From Trichomonas vaginalis G3 (taxonomy: Eukaryota; Parabasalia; Trichomonadida; Trichomonadidae): DNA of 64,000 nt. The DNA lies in NCBI RefSeq assembly GCF_026262505.1, contig NC_067204.1, positions 24,025,300-24,089,299 of the forward strand. Direction: 5' to 3'. Below are positions 29,176 to 37,344 of this stretch, piece by piece (the stretch's first letter is position 1; the number at the start of each line of letters is the position of its first letter). Made by a program: the position numbers and the translations under genes. The notes beneath the pieces are model-generated. The model was not told the origin of the DNA and searched no databases. It worked only from the letters and a program-made list of their open reading frames with translations.

Positions 29176-29630
29176 TATTCAAGCATTAACATTATCGAAT
29201 AATAATCCTTTGAATCATAATCAATAATAATTGACCTTTCACCAGTTTCTATCGTTTGTTTTATTTCTTTTTGTTCCCCACTATCCGGATCGGTCATTGT
29301 AATTGTTTTTGTTATAGTATCAGCTTTATCTTTAACTTCAATCTTTTTTCCATCGGGATATTTAAACCAAAATTCCAAAAATTCGATATTGTCAATCTGT
29401 TCATATTTTAATCTATCAATTACATTTTTAATACCATCTGAAAATCTTATGAAATGGTCATTATATGGGTTTGATTGAACTAAATTTGAATGAAGTGAAA
29501 TATAACCTGATGATGAATATGACATCGACTCATATTTTCTGAAAACACTAAAATTTATAACATGAATGAATTTCTTATTCGTTGAATTTATGAATTCTTG
29601 AGGTAATCTTATTCTAGTTTTATTTATCAC
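29172..29630 (-). CDS. Maverick protein, possible minor capsid component
   Basis: About 152 codons, strand-rich, with YISLHSNLVQSNPYNDHFIRFSDGI (~42-66), a pattern compatible with a single jelly-roll protein. The first codon of the full-length frame is GTG, at the place where an ATG would fit the family (followed by ATAAATAAA); the first in-frame ATG is ~35 codons inside. The start codon may have been mutated. It is divergent from the 245-residue gene across the large repeat array. Minor capsid identity is only a guess. Confidence 0.5.
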   Translation of the reverse strand: MINKTRIRLPQEFINSTNKKFIHVINFSVFRKYESMSYSSSGYISLHSNLVQSNPYNDHFIRFSDGIKNVIDRLKYEQIDNIEFLEFWFKYPDGKKIEVKDKADTITKTITMTDPDSGEQKEIKQTIETGERSIIIDYDSKDYYSIMLMLEY

Positions 29631-29789
29631 TGGAAAATAACGCTTTACTGTTATATACGAAAACGATAAAAACAGTTTGATAGAAAAGTGACAACTTTAC
29701 GTGTCAAAAATATAAAAAGTGATATTTTATTCATCATTATCTTCTTCATAATTTATTTCATATTCTTCGTCTTACCAACAAAAGATGGG

Positions 29790-30756
29790 AATGTGAACAA
29801 TTGCGGGCAATTTTTAGCCATTTTGGCTTGGAACTAGAGCCTGCGAGGTACATGGATAGTATCAGTACCTCACAGGCTCTAGTTCTCTATATGGCGCCGA
29901 GAAATTTTGGTGAAATGTGGTCGCATTTCACCAAAATTTTTTCGGCGCCATAGGATGAATTGGAGGGTGAGAATATTATTTCATACAATACTACTCTCAC
30001 CCTCCAATTCCCAGCCAAAATGGCTAAAAATTGCCCGCAATGTGAACAATTGCGGGCAATTTTTAGCCATTTTGGCTTGGAACTAGAGCCTGCGAGGTAC
30101 ATGGATAGTATCAGTACCTCACAGGCTCTAGTTCTCTATATGCGCCGAGAAATTTTGGTGAAATGTGGTCGCATTTCACCAAAATTTTTTCGGCGCCATA
30201 GGATGAATTGGAGGGTGAGAGATATTATTTCATACAATACTACTCTCACCCTCCAATTCCCAGCCAAAATGGCTAAAAATTGCCCGCAATGTGAACAATT
30301 GCGGGCAATTTTTAGCCATTTTGGCTTGGAACTAGAGCCTGCGAGGTACATGGATAGTATCAGTACCTCACAGGCTCTAGTTCTCTATATGGCGCCGAGA
30401 AATTTTGGTGAAATGTGGTCGCATTTCACCAAAATTTTTTCGGCGCCATAGGATGAATTGGAGGGTGAGAGATATTATTTCATACAATACTACTCTCACC
30501 CTCCAATTCCCAGCCAAAATGGCTAAAAATTGCCCGCAATGTGAACAATTGCGGGCAATTTTTAGCCATTTTGGCTTGGAACTAGAGCCTGCGAGGTACA
30601 TGGATAGTATCAGTACCTCACAGGCTCTAGTTCTCTATATGGCGCCGAGAAATTTTGGTGAAATGTGGTCGCATTTCACCAAAATTTTTTCGGCGCCATA
30701 GGATGAATTGGAGGGTGAGAGATATTATTTCATACAATACTACTCTCACCCTCAAT
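29790..30756. repeat. Tandem array, ~3.9 copies of a 249-250 bp unit made of palindromes
   Basis: Units start at about 29792, 30041, 30290 and 30540 and are nearly identical, differing by single-base indels. Each unit is tiled by four inverted repeats: GGAACTAGAGCCTG / CAGGCTCTAGTTC, GGCGCCGAGAAATTTTGGTG / CACCAAAATTTTTTCGGCGCC, GAATTGGAGGGTGAG / CTCACCCTCCAATTC, and ATTGCGGGCAATTTTTAGCC with its complement. The last unit ends inside the third palindrome. Readable frames through it are by-products of the repeat. It fills the intergenic space between the divergent genes at 29630 and 30881. Confidence 0.95.
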
Positions 30757-30809
30757 TTTAATTACTTAAACTCATTCTATTTTTTTGACATGTAAATGTC
30801 ACTTTTACT

Positions 30810-30834
30810 GAGATCTGACACAATGTCAGATCTC
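30810..30834. terminator. Perfect hairpin followed by T-run
   Basis: GAGATCTGACA-CAA-TGTCAGATCTC: an 11-bp stem with a 3-nt loop and then six or more T. It sits 46 bp upstream of the ATG at 30881, so it may be a regulatory hairpin of the array region and not a terminator. Its role in a eukaryotic element is unknown. Confidence 0.5.
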
Positions 30835-30880
30835 TTTTTTTCGTATATAAGATTACCATATTTTTAATCGTAATAAAAAA

Positions 30881-31618
30881 ATGTCAATTATCAATATTAT
30901 TTCGAATAATAACTGTGAATTAAATTTAACAGTTAGCGGAATTTATAATGTTACTCTCGTTTCTGTGAGTGGTAAATTTAATCCCATTCTTTTAAACCCT
31001 TCAGATTATATATCATTTATTAAAGATGACCATGAGCCGCATAGCGGCGGGGTCGTAGACCTAAAAACGTATGATATGTATATAAATAATGTGATAACGA
31101 AATGGGATATTAACATGATTTTAAGTTATTTAAATGAATCATTTATCGTATGGTATGAAGAAAATTTTAAATCAAAACCTGATAAACTTTTTGAACTTGA
31201 TGAAATAAATAACCTTATTAAATTTCCGCTGAAAATTAAATTTTGTACTCCTCGTCTTCGTTCATTGTTGGGGATATTAAATTTTGAAAAAGATGTTGGG
31301 GATGTTTTGTATTCTGACACTGGTTCTAATTTCATTTTAATCAAATGTGATAAAGTTAATACCCCAATGAGATTTTCACATCAAACATTAGACCCTAACT
31401 CTTACCCATCAATACAAAACATTTTATCCATCAACTTAAACATATTTTCTTTATCATATCCGTTTCAATTATCCGGGAATTCATTTATTCTTCATTCAAA
31501 AGATTTATCAAATATTAAATTTAGAGTAACTGACCTATTTGATTGTGATTTAGAATTTATGAATGAAATATTATGGCAATTTCAAATAGAAAAAATAGCT
31601 GATGAGATAACAGATTAA
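30881..31618 (+). CDS. Maverick protein, candidate penton/minor capsid
   Basis: 245 residues starting MSIINIISNNNCELN, strand-rich throughout. The C-terminal half has FILIKCDKVNTPMRF (~147-161), SINLNIFSLSYPFQ (~184-197) and LSNIKFRVTDLFDCDLEF (~210-227), a layout that recalls Polinton/virophage penton proteins (single jelly roll). A GC-rich palindromic module lies inside the frame at 31035-31061 and encodes EPHSGGVVDLKT. Intact. Assignment is tentative. Confidence 0.55.
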   Translation: MSIINIISNNNCELNLTVSGIYNVTLVSVSGKFNPILLNPSDYISFIKDDHEPHSGGVVDLKTYDMYINNVITKWDINMILSYLNESFIVWYEENFKSKPDKLFELDEINNLIKFPLKIKFCTPRLRSLLGILNFEKDVGDVLYSDTGSNFILIKCDKVNTPMRFSHQTLDPNSYPSIQNILSINLNIFSLSYPFQLSGNSFILHSKDLSNIKFRVTDLFDCDLEFMNEILWQFQIEKIADEITD

Positions 31619-31642
31619 ATATTTATTTTTAAATCGTAATAA

Positions 31643-32404
31643 ATGATTAAACAACAGCAACCACAGACCATTACATACGCCACATATGCATATAATTCAA
31701 AGACGGCAGAACAAACGCAAAGGTTGAAATATGGAGATTTGGAGATAGTATTGAAAAATGACCATTTTGAATTCGTTTGCAAAGGTGGTGCAGTGATATC
31801 AAATATAAAAGAAATTTTATTTATGAATTCAAAAATTAAAGGTATAACGGATGATATAACATCAATTCCACCAGAAGAACAAAGATATTACGCATTAAAT
31901 GCATTTCCTAAAGTTTTAAAGATTGGAAGATTTAATTTAAATGAGGAATTCATAAAAGGTTTCCTAAATGACATAATGAAGAAAGCAGATATATCATTTG
32001 TTAACGATGAGTTAGCAAAGAAGGCAGATATATCATTTGTTAACGATGAGTTAGCAAAGAAAGCAGATAAGGAATATGTTAACGATGAGTTAGCAAAGAA
32101 AGCAGATATATCATTTGTTAACGATGAGTTAGCAAAGAAGGCAGATAAGGAATATGTTAACGATGAGTTAGCAAAGAAGGCAGATAAGGAATATGTTAAC
32201 GATGAGTTAGCAAAGAAAGCAGATATATCATTTGTTAACGATGAGTTAGCAAAGAAGGCAGATAAGGAATATGTTAACGATGAGTTAGCAAAGAAAGCAG
32301 ATATATCATTTGTTAACGAAATATACCAAAGTTTAGTTGGAACAAAAAATATTGAAACTATTGTTGGCGACTTTTCTGTCAATGAAGAAAAACAAATATT
32401 TTAG
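31643..32404 (+). CDS. Maverick fibre protein, N-terminal part and repeat shaft
   Basis: 253 codons starting MIKQQQPQTITYATYAY. Residues ~1-110 form a head region. ~113-235 is a shaft of eight full and one partial 14-residue repeats in two variants, KADISFVNDELAKK and KADKEYVNDELAKK, in the order A A B A B B A B A. Such two-heptad repeats are typical of trimeric coiled-coil tail fibres. The frame shifts by one near 32390 (A- and T-rich codons), after which the protein continues in another frame to the tip at 33340. TAAATG start context. Presumably a virion attachment protein. Confidence 0.75.
   Translation: MIKQQQPQTITYATYAYNSKTAEQTQRLKYGDLEIVLKNDHFEFVCKGGAVISNIKEILFMNSKIKGITDDITSIPPEEQRYYALNAFPKVLKIGRFNLNEEFIKGFLNDIMKKADISFVNDELAKKADISFVNDELAKKADKEYVNDELAKKADISFVNDELAKKADKEYVNDELAKKADKEYVNDELAKKADISFVNDELAKKADKEYVNDELAKKADISFVNEIYQSLVGTKNIETIVGDFSVNEEKQIF
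31981..32318 (+). repeat. 42-bp tandem repeat encoding the fibre shaft
   Basis: Eight consecutive 42-bp units plus a partial one, nearly identical except for the variable triplets (ATATCATTT versus AAGGAATAT). Near-identity at silent positions indicates recent slippage or recombination changing the shaft length. Confidence 0.92.
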
Positions 32405-33340
32405 ATGGGAGTTTGTACAGTCCTTAAGAAATGGTATACGGTATAAACTCATTCCGAAAAATAACAATGAAATGTATGTAGGCTATATAAAGAATAATGG
32501 CACACAAGTTAAAGTTCCATTAGACAACAACTGCTACTTAAACTTATATGGAGACGAACAAAAGAAATATTTAAGAGTTTATGAAATGACAGATATGACA
32601 GATATGACATTGTCTAACGTAGCTCCAGCACCGTATTATTATGACTATGGTGTTGACGCACATGTAGACCCAAAAAAGCAAACATTATATTTAGAATATT
32701 ATAGATATAAAAGATATAATGCAATAGAAAAAACGAGAATAGTATACTATTATGAAGATGACAAAATAAATATTATAGTCAAGATTTTACATACCCTGAA
32801 AACATAAGATTATATTATAAAAAATATTCTGACACAAACCAGAAGAAACCCGAAATAGTTACACTATATTTTAAGTTCAAAAGAGACAATCCTATAATAT
32901 CTCATATGTTTGATTTAATGAACCCAGTAGGTTCTATTTATACATCTATGGATGTGAGAGGTCCTCAAGCAATGTTTGGTGTTGGTGCATGGGAACAAAT
33001 AGTCGACAGGTTTTTGTATTGTGCAAACTCTTCAAAGGAAACAGGGGGAAGTAAAACGATTACAGGTGAAAATTTACCTGCACACAGTCACTACATAGAT
33101 TTAAGCACATCTCAAGCAGGTTGGCATAAGCATAGATATTGGGATTGGTCAGGAATGACAAAAGGTAAAGGATATGATGTTAAAGATGATGTTAAATTTG
33201 CCATAAATTGTTACTGGAGTGACACTCAGGGAGAAGGAAACCATACACATCGCGTTTCAGGATATACACAAACAACGGGACAAAGTAAAGATTACATGCC
33301 ACCATTTATGACTGTATTCGCATGGTATAGAGTTCAATGA
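32405..33340 (+). pseudogene. Fibre protein, C-terminal part with phage tail-collar-like tip
   Basis: Continues the fibre in two frames: RWEFVQSLRNGIRYKLI onward to the stop at 32807, then, after a shift near 32765, the frame ending at 33340. The last ~145 residues begin NPVGSIYTSMDVRGP and AMFGVGAWEQIVDRFLYC. They carry three His-x-His-type motifs (LPAHSH, WHKH, NHTH) and end MPPFMTVFAWYRVQ. This is the architecture of bacteriophage tail-collar / short-fibre / gp10 C-terminal domains, where the histidines bind metal. The frame changes mean this copy would not make a full fibre. Confidence 0.78.
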
Positions 33341-33418
33341 ACGCTCAATGTTTGTGAAACAAACTTTAGGAGCTCCAAAAGAGCAAACGACATAATTTAA
33401 ATTTTTATTTTAGTATAA

Positions 33419-33571
33419 ATGAAGATTCTACCATATGGTGTTATTGGAAGAGATAAAGATGGAAACCCAATATTTGATCCAAAGTTAAAATTCAAGTTAC
33501 TGACAAGACAACAACTTGAAAAGTTGCTGAAACCAAAACAGGATGAGAAAATGAGAAAGAAAAAAATTTAA
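33419..33571 (+). CDS. 50-residue Maverick peptide, TR-x-x-x-x-K family
   Basis: Starts MKILPYGVIGRDKDG and ends RKKKI. Contains LLTRQQLEKLLK, similar to LLTKDEVNKMMIK in the next gene and IITREEMIKMMQ in the small gene at 37345. Its ATG has the strong shared context TTTTTATTTTAGTATAAATG. Basic, probably helical C-terminus. Function unknown; possible small virion or DNA-binding peptide. Confidence 0.6.
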   Translation: MKILPYGVIGRDKDGNPIFDPKLKFKLLTRQQLEKLLKPKQDEKMRKKKI

Positions 33572-33597
33572 ATTATGTAATTTTATTTTTATCATAA

Positions 33598-33780
33598 ATG
33601 ACAAAATTAATTAAGCCAACTATTTCTAAATTAATGTTACCAATGAAATCATTTCGTGGAGTACTTATCCCAGGTTCTTCACAATTAGCCAGGGTAAGTG
33701 TTGGGACTCAAGGTGGAACATTAGTGAATCCATTCAAATTATTAACTAAAGATGAAGTTAATAAAATGATGATAAAATAA
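33598..33780 (+). CDS. 60-residue Maverick peptide, same small family
   Basis: Starts MTKLIKPTISKLMLP and ends LLTKDEVNKMMIK. It shares the C-terminal helix motif and the start context (TTTTTATCATAAATG) with the small genes at 33419 and 37345. Last rightward gene before the two halves of the element converge. Confidence 0.6.
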   Translation: MTKLIKPTISKLMLPMKSFRGVLIPGSSQLARVSVGTQGGTLVNPFKLLTKDEVNKMMIK

Positions 33781-34096
33781 CTGATAACAAAATTTTATTT
33801 CACTACTACCATAAAAACAGGTGAAAAAACAGGCGAGATCTCACCTCTTCACCTCAACATTATATCATTTCCACGAGAGAAAAGATTCCTCATTCGCTAA
33901 GGATTCCAAAAATGAAAAAATCATTGATTTCGGCTGAGAAAAAACAGCAAAACCCTTCTTCCACGGGAACAAAGAAATAAAGAAGAAATAAAGAAGAAAT
34001 AAAGTAAATTTTTTATTTATTCCCGTGGAAGATAGAGCACTTTTATGACACTTTTTATTCACGACAAACAAGACAAACAAAGAAAATAAGAAAATA
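33781..34096. other. Non-coding convergence zone with stem-loops
   Basis: A hairpin-like GGTGA...TCACC region at about 33821-33853 follows the last rightward gene and could serve 3'-end formation. A 12-bp inverted pair CTTCCACGGGAA (33958) / TTCCCGTGGAAG (34020) encloses three copies of AAGAAATAA. No gene. Confidence 0.6.
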
Positions 34097-34097
34097 C

Positions 34098-34170
34098 GGC
34101 GCTGTCGCGGTTCGAACCACAGACCTTGACCCCTCCATAACACCACCTTAGACCACTGTGCTACGTAGCC
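34098..34170 (-). tRNA. Degenerate tRNA-like sequence (probable pseudogene)
   Basis: On the minus strand it carries an A box TAGCACAGTGGTC and a B box GGTTCGAACC at tRNA spacing, followed by a T-rich tail. Its translation (VAQWSK...GLWFEPR) is the kind typically produced by reading a tRNA gene as protein. The acceptor, T and anticodon stems do not pair well in my reading, so I do not assign an anticodon and favour a pseudogene or a Pol III promoter relic. Confidence 0.45.
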
Positions 34171-34220
34171 TGTCGACATAAGATTTTATAAATTGCATAT
34201 TTGACGTAAATTTATTTCCC

Positions 34221-34460
34221 AGTTATTCAAAAATAATTAATTAATTATTGAAGAACTGAAGGTGCTACCATGTTACCATGTTGACAACAGCCGCTAAGCG
34301 GCGAGACCTGAAGGTCTTGACATTTTGACAACAGTTCAGGAGGAAGGTAGTTATGAATTATTTTTGAATAACCGAAGGTGCTACCATGCTACCATGTGCT
34401 ACCAGGTCATTTAACTTCTCTGAAAAAATGTGACAACATGACATTTTGACAACACAGCAG
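34221..34460. repeat. Inverted repeat flanking the primase-helicase, distal copy
   Basis: Roughly 240 bp whose complement reappears at 36941-37290. It contains GGTGCTACCATGTTACCATG, TGTGACAACATGACATTTTG and a palindromic core GCCGCTAAGCGGC with AGACCTGAAGGTCT (34290-34317). It lies just beyond the 3' end of the helicase gene. Confidence 0.85.
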
Positions 34461-34501
34461 GATTAATGCAAAAATAAATTCCAATCATACTTTATAAAGC
34501 T

Positions 34502-34567
34502 AGACCTTCAGGTCTCGCCGCTTCGGTCTGAAAGACCTTCAGGACTCAAAGAGTCCGTTAGCGGCTC
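34502..34567. repeat. GC-rich palindromic module at the helicase C-terminus
   Basis: An outer stem GCCGC / GCGGC (34517-34565) encloses two hairpins, GGTCT-GAA-AGACC and GGACTC-AAA-GAGTCC, and a further hairpin AGACCT-TC-AGGTCT lies beside it. On the coding strand it specifies the last residues TDSLSPEGLSDRSGET of the helicase. A 48/49-identical copy lies in the polymerase gene (42182-42230). Confidence 0.9.
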
Positions 34568-36082
34568 ATTTACAGGTATTTCATCGTCAGTAAATGAATC
34601 CTCATTATCGTTTGGTTCAACCTGTTTATATAATCCTTTCATTTCTTCTTTCAAAACATAACACCATGTTTGTTTACCGTCTATTCTTCTATGTTTCCTA
34701 TCACATTTATCCTTAATACTCATTTGAAAGTTTTTGTCTTTCATGTCTGATGGTTTGCAGAATAGAGCATTTTCACACGTCATACCTGCACACAATTCAT
34801 CATAATGTGTATTTATCCATACATCTAAAGGATTTGATGATAATTCAATTAAATCTTGTTTGGCTTCAGTCATCGGTATGATTCGTACATTAAATGATGA
34901 AAGGTCGTAATTGATAAAATACGTCAGTAAATTATCATAAAATTCCTTTGTGCATGAATCCATCAAATTCTTGAAGTAATCAAATTGACCCTTGAATTTA
35001 CCATTAACTCTTAAAACTACGTATCTTCTGTCTCCAACTTCAATTTTGACAGGGTAGACGTTGTTAGTTACGAAAATGAAGTTTGCAACATTCTGAGCAG
35101 TTCTTCTGGGTTGATTCTTTTCATTAATTCTAATCTCATTATCCGTTATAATTGATTTCAAAGCGTTGAAGTTTGCGAGTCTATCTTCACCTACATTCTT
35201 GAGTTCATTAAGTACAAGAAACATTTTATTTTCAACAACTGAGTTGAAATTACCCGTTAACTCACTTATTTCAGTAATGTTTTTACATGAATAACCAGCG
35301 AGAAGTTCAGAAATAATGTCAGTAAATCTGTTTTTACCTGTTCCCTGAAGTCCTTTCAAAATAATTGCTGTTTCATTCTTGATTCCTGGATGTTGAATCA
35401 TTGATGCAATCCAGCCGAGTATGTATTTATACACTTCATCGTTATTATCACAAATGGCTTCTTTAATGAAATTCATAAACATCTCAATTTTTGAGTAATC
35501 AGGCTTTTCAAGAATGTTGTATTTATAACCATGAAACGTTGAGAAAACATCTGGAGAATCAGATTTAAAGCAAACACCCTTAACGGTTAATGAGGATAAT
35601 TGATTTAGTAGTACATCCCATGCTGTTATTGTTTTACCTTCTTCTTTAAATAATTTAATCATTTTGAGTGACTCTTTCATGTTTGATTGAAGAACAAATG
35701 ATATTTGATTCATTTTGTCGTGTATGTTGTAATCTTTCTGAATGAAATATTTATTTCCACAATCTACAAAACGGATTACACGTGATAAATCCTCAATTAC
35801 TTCAGAACTGTTTTTATACTGATGATTTTCAGCCTTGCGTCTAATATCTGTTATCAAGAATGAATCATCAAGTTTTATATCAAATGTTATTTTTGGCTTA
35901 CGTAATAAAGGTAAAACATATTCATCATAATATTCCTTTTGATATAGTTTTAGAATCTTCACCAAAACAAATGGAGAAGTCATTAAATGTGCATATCTAC
36001 TACGTGCTTTTTCAAAATTACTTTTTGCATTTTCAGTTAAATTGCAGAAGTTATAAACGTTATCGTATGCTTCATTAATCAA
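34508..36082 (-). CDS. SF3/D5-type helicase, Maverick replication protein
   Basis: 524 codons. Walker A is LKGLQGTGKNRF (~243-254), Walker B-like region NKMFLVLNELKN (~289-300), sensor block VANFIFVTNNVYPVKI (~330-345), and arginine-finger-type DRRYVVLRV (~348), the order of D5-like superfamily 3 helicases with a D5_N-type region before. The first in-frame codon of this piece is TTG, but the frame is open further back to 36127, where it meets the primase frame at an A8 run. Primase and helicase were therefore probably one protein (36867 to 34508). The C-terminal 16 residues come from the palindromic module. Confidence 0.85.
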   Translation of the reverse strand: MINEAYDNVYNFCNLTENAKSNFEKARSRYAHLMTSPFVLVKILKLYQKEYYDEYVLPLLRKPKITFDIKLDDSFLITDIRRKAENHQYKNSSEVIEDLSRVIRFVDCGNKYFIQKDYNIHDKMNQISFVLQSNMKESLKMIKLFKEEGKTITAWDVLLNQLSSLTVKGVCFKSDSPDVFSTFHGYKYNILEKPDYSKIEMFMNFIKEAICDNNDEVYKYILGWIASMIQHPGIKNETAIILKGLQGTGKNRFTDIISELLAGYSCKNITEISELTGNFNSVVENKMFLVLNELKNVGEDRLANFNALKSIITDNEIRINEKNQPRRTAQNVANFIFVTNNVYPVKIEVGDRRYVVLRVNGKFKGQFDYFKNLMDSCTKEFYDNLLTYFINYDLSSFNVRIIPMTEAKQDLIELSSNPLDVWINTHYDELCAGMTCENALFCKPSDMKDKNFQMSIKDKCDRKHRRIDGKQTWCYVLKEEMKGLYKQVEPNDNEDSFTDDEIPVNEPLTDSLSPEGLSDRSGET

Positions 36083-36126
36083 ATGATTAGGTAACGAATT
36101 AATAGCTTGAAACAGTGTGAATAATG

Positions 36127-36867
36127 TTATTTTTTTTCTAAATTCATGTTTCCACCGTCATTATGTACTTCAAAATCACAGATGCCATCAACTATGCTCT
36201 GGGCAAGTTTATCGTCAATGTTTACATCTTTGTTTTCATTCATGATAGTCTTTATTTCTTCATTCTTCTGTTCAACTCTTACCTTAATATTCAAATCATT
36301 TAATATATCATTCACTGTTCTGGTTAATGTTGAATCATAACTTCCACGAATGAATGAGTATGTTTTGATTGGTTCTGTTGCATTCTTGCGAACTCTTGAA
36401 TCAGCCATAACCACTAATGAACGCTTTGAATCATCCATAGAAGTCATTATGTCAATATCATAATCATTGCAGGAATAACATTTAATCATTCTGTTCGAGG
36501 TTGAATAGAAGAAATTAGTGTTGCAATAAATGTGAAGACCTCCTGAAGCGGTTTTAACGATAATATCTTTATCCGAAAGTTTTGATAAAATGTCTTTTCT
36601 AACTGTTTCTTTAAGTTCATCATTGTACGATTTATTGATATCAACATCTATAATCGTTAAATTTGAAATTTTATTTACTAATAAAGCCATACCAGTTTTC
36701 CTTCCTCTTCCTCCATCGTGTTTGAGGTAGTTATGTAAATCAATCTTGTTTTCACCAATTCTTTCGTTGAGGGTTTTAGTTTCTGCCACAACTAATTCCT
36801 CAGCTAATGAATCAATGATATTTTCATCAGAAACGATATAGTTGTTGCTGTTGTTTGTTGCTGTCAT
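36127..36867 (-). CDS. Archaeo-eukaryotic primase domain (N-terminal part of primase-helicase)
   Basis: 246 residues starting MTATNNSNNYIVSDE. It has the AEP/prim-pol motifs: LTIIDVDINK (motif I, D-x-D, ~70-79), TASGGLHIYCN (motif II, s-x-H, ~105-115) and a later YDIDIM (motif III acidic, ~133-138). It ends NLEKK-stop exactly at a run of eight A; slipping one base back there enters the open helicase frame. It would make primers or initiate copying of the linear element. Divergent from the small gene at 37345 across the repeated region 36941-37290. ATAAATG start context. Confidence 0.82.
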   Translation of the reverse strand: MTATNNSNNYIVSDENIIDSLAEELVVAETKTLNERIGENKIDLHNYLKHDGGRGRKTGMALLVNKISNLTIIDVDINKSYNDELKETVRKDILSKLSDKDIIVKTASGGLHIYCNTNFFYSTSNRMIKCYSCNDYDIDIMTSMDDSKRSLVVMADSRVRKNATEPIKTYSFIRGSYDSTLTRTVNDILNDLNIKVRVEQKNEEIKTIMNENKDVNIDDKLAQSIVDGICDFEVHNDGGNMNLEKK

Positions 36868-36940
36868 TTATATAGGAATAAAAAAATAAAAATAATTTTA
36901 AAACTAACTTTATTTTTGGACTGCATCATATTTTCGTAAA

Positions 36941-37290
36941 TGTTGTCAAAATGTCATGTTGTCACATTTTTTCATAGAAGTTAAATGACCTGGTAGCACA
37001 TGGTAACATGGTAGCACCTTCAGTTCTTCAAAAATAATTCATAACTGCCATCCTCCTGTGTTGTTGTCAAAATGTCATGTTGTCACATTTTTTCATAGAA
37101 GTTAAATGACCTGGTAGCACATGGTAACATGGTAGCACCTTCAGTTCTTCAAAAATAATTCATAACTGCCATCCTCCTGTGTTGTTGTCAAAATGTCAAG
37201 ACCTTCAGGTCTCGCCGCTTAGCGGCTGTTGTCAACATGGTAACATGGTAGCACCTTCAGTTCTTCAAAAATAATTAATTATTGAATAAC
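36941..37290. repeat. Inverted repeat flanking the primase-helicase, proximal copy with internal tandem duplication
   Basis: Complementary to 34221-34460. Contains two ~119-bp tandem copies (TGTTGTCAAAATGTCATG ... GCCATCCTCCTGTG) and then a partial third carrying the palindromic core at 37199-37226. It occupies the divergent promoter space between the primase gene and the small gene at 37345. Confidence 0.87.
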
Positions 37291-37344
37291 CTAAAAACCA
37301 TTAACGATAAAATAAGTGATAACAAATTTTTATTTTTATCATAA

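Noticed and set aside
29960-30701. Several 70-160 codon open frames on both strands through the 250-bp array
   Set aside because: They are direct by-products of a palindromic tandem repeat: the same peptide appears on both strands in every unit and no start context is present.
30810-30834. Bacterial-type terminator indicating a bacterial insert
   Set aside because: It is hairpin plus T-run, but it lies upstream of a gene in a eukaryotic Maverick that is full of hairpins; no bacterial gene is adjacent.
31981-32318. CRISPR-like array
   Set aside because: Units are adjacent 42-bp coding repeats with no unique spacers, in a eukaryotic element.
31888-32382. Repetitive antisense frame (ANSSLTYSLSAFF...) opposite the fibre shaft
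   Set aside because: Complement of the 42-bp coding repeat; the sense strand has the fibre start context and a phage-like tip.
33865-34179. 104-codon minus-strand frame beginning MSTGYVAQWSKV
   Set aside because: The readable part is the translation of a tRNA-like sequence, and the rest is low-complexity.
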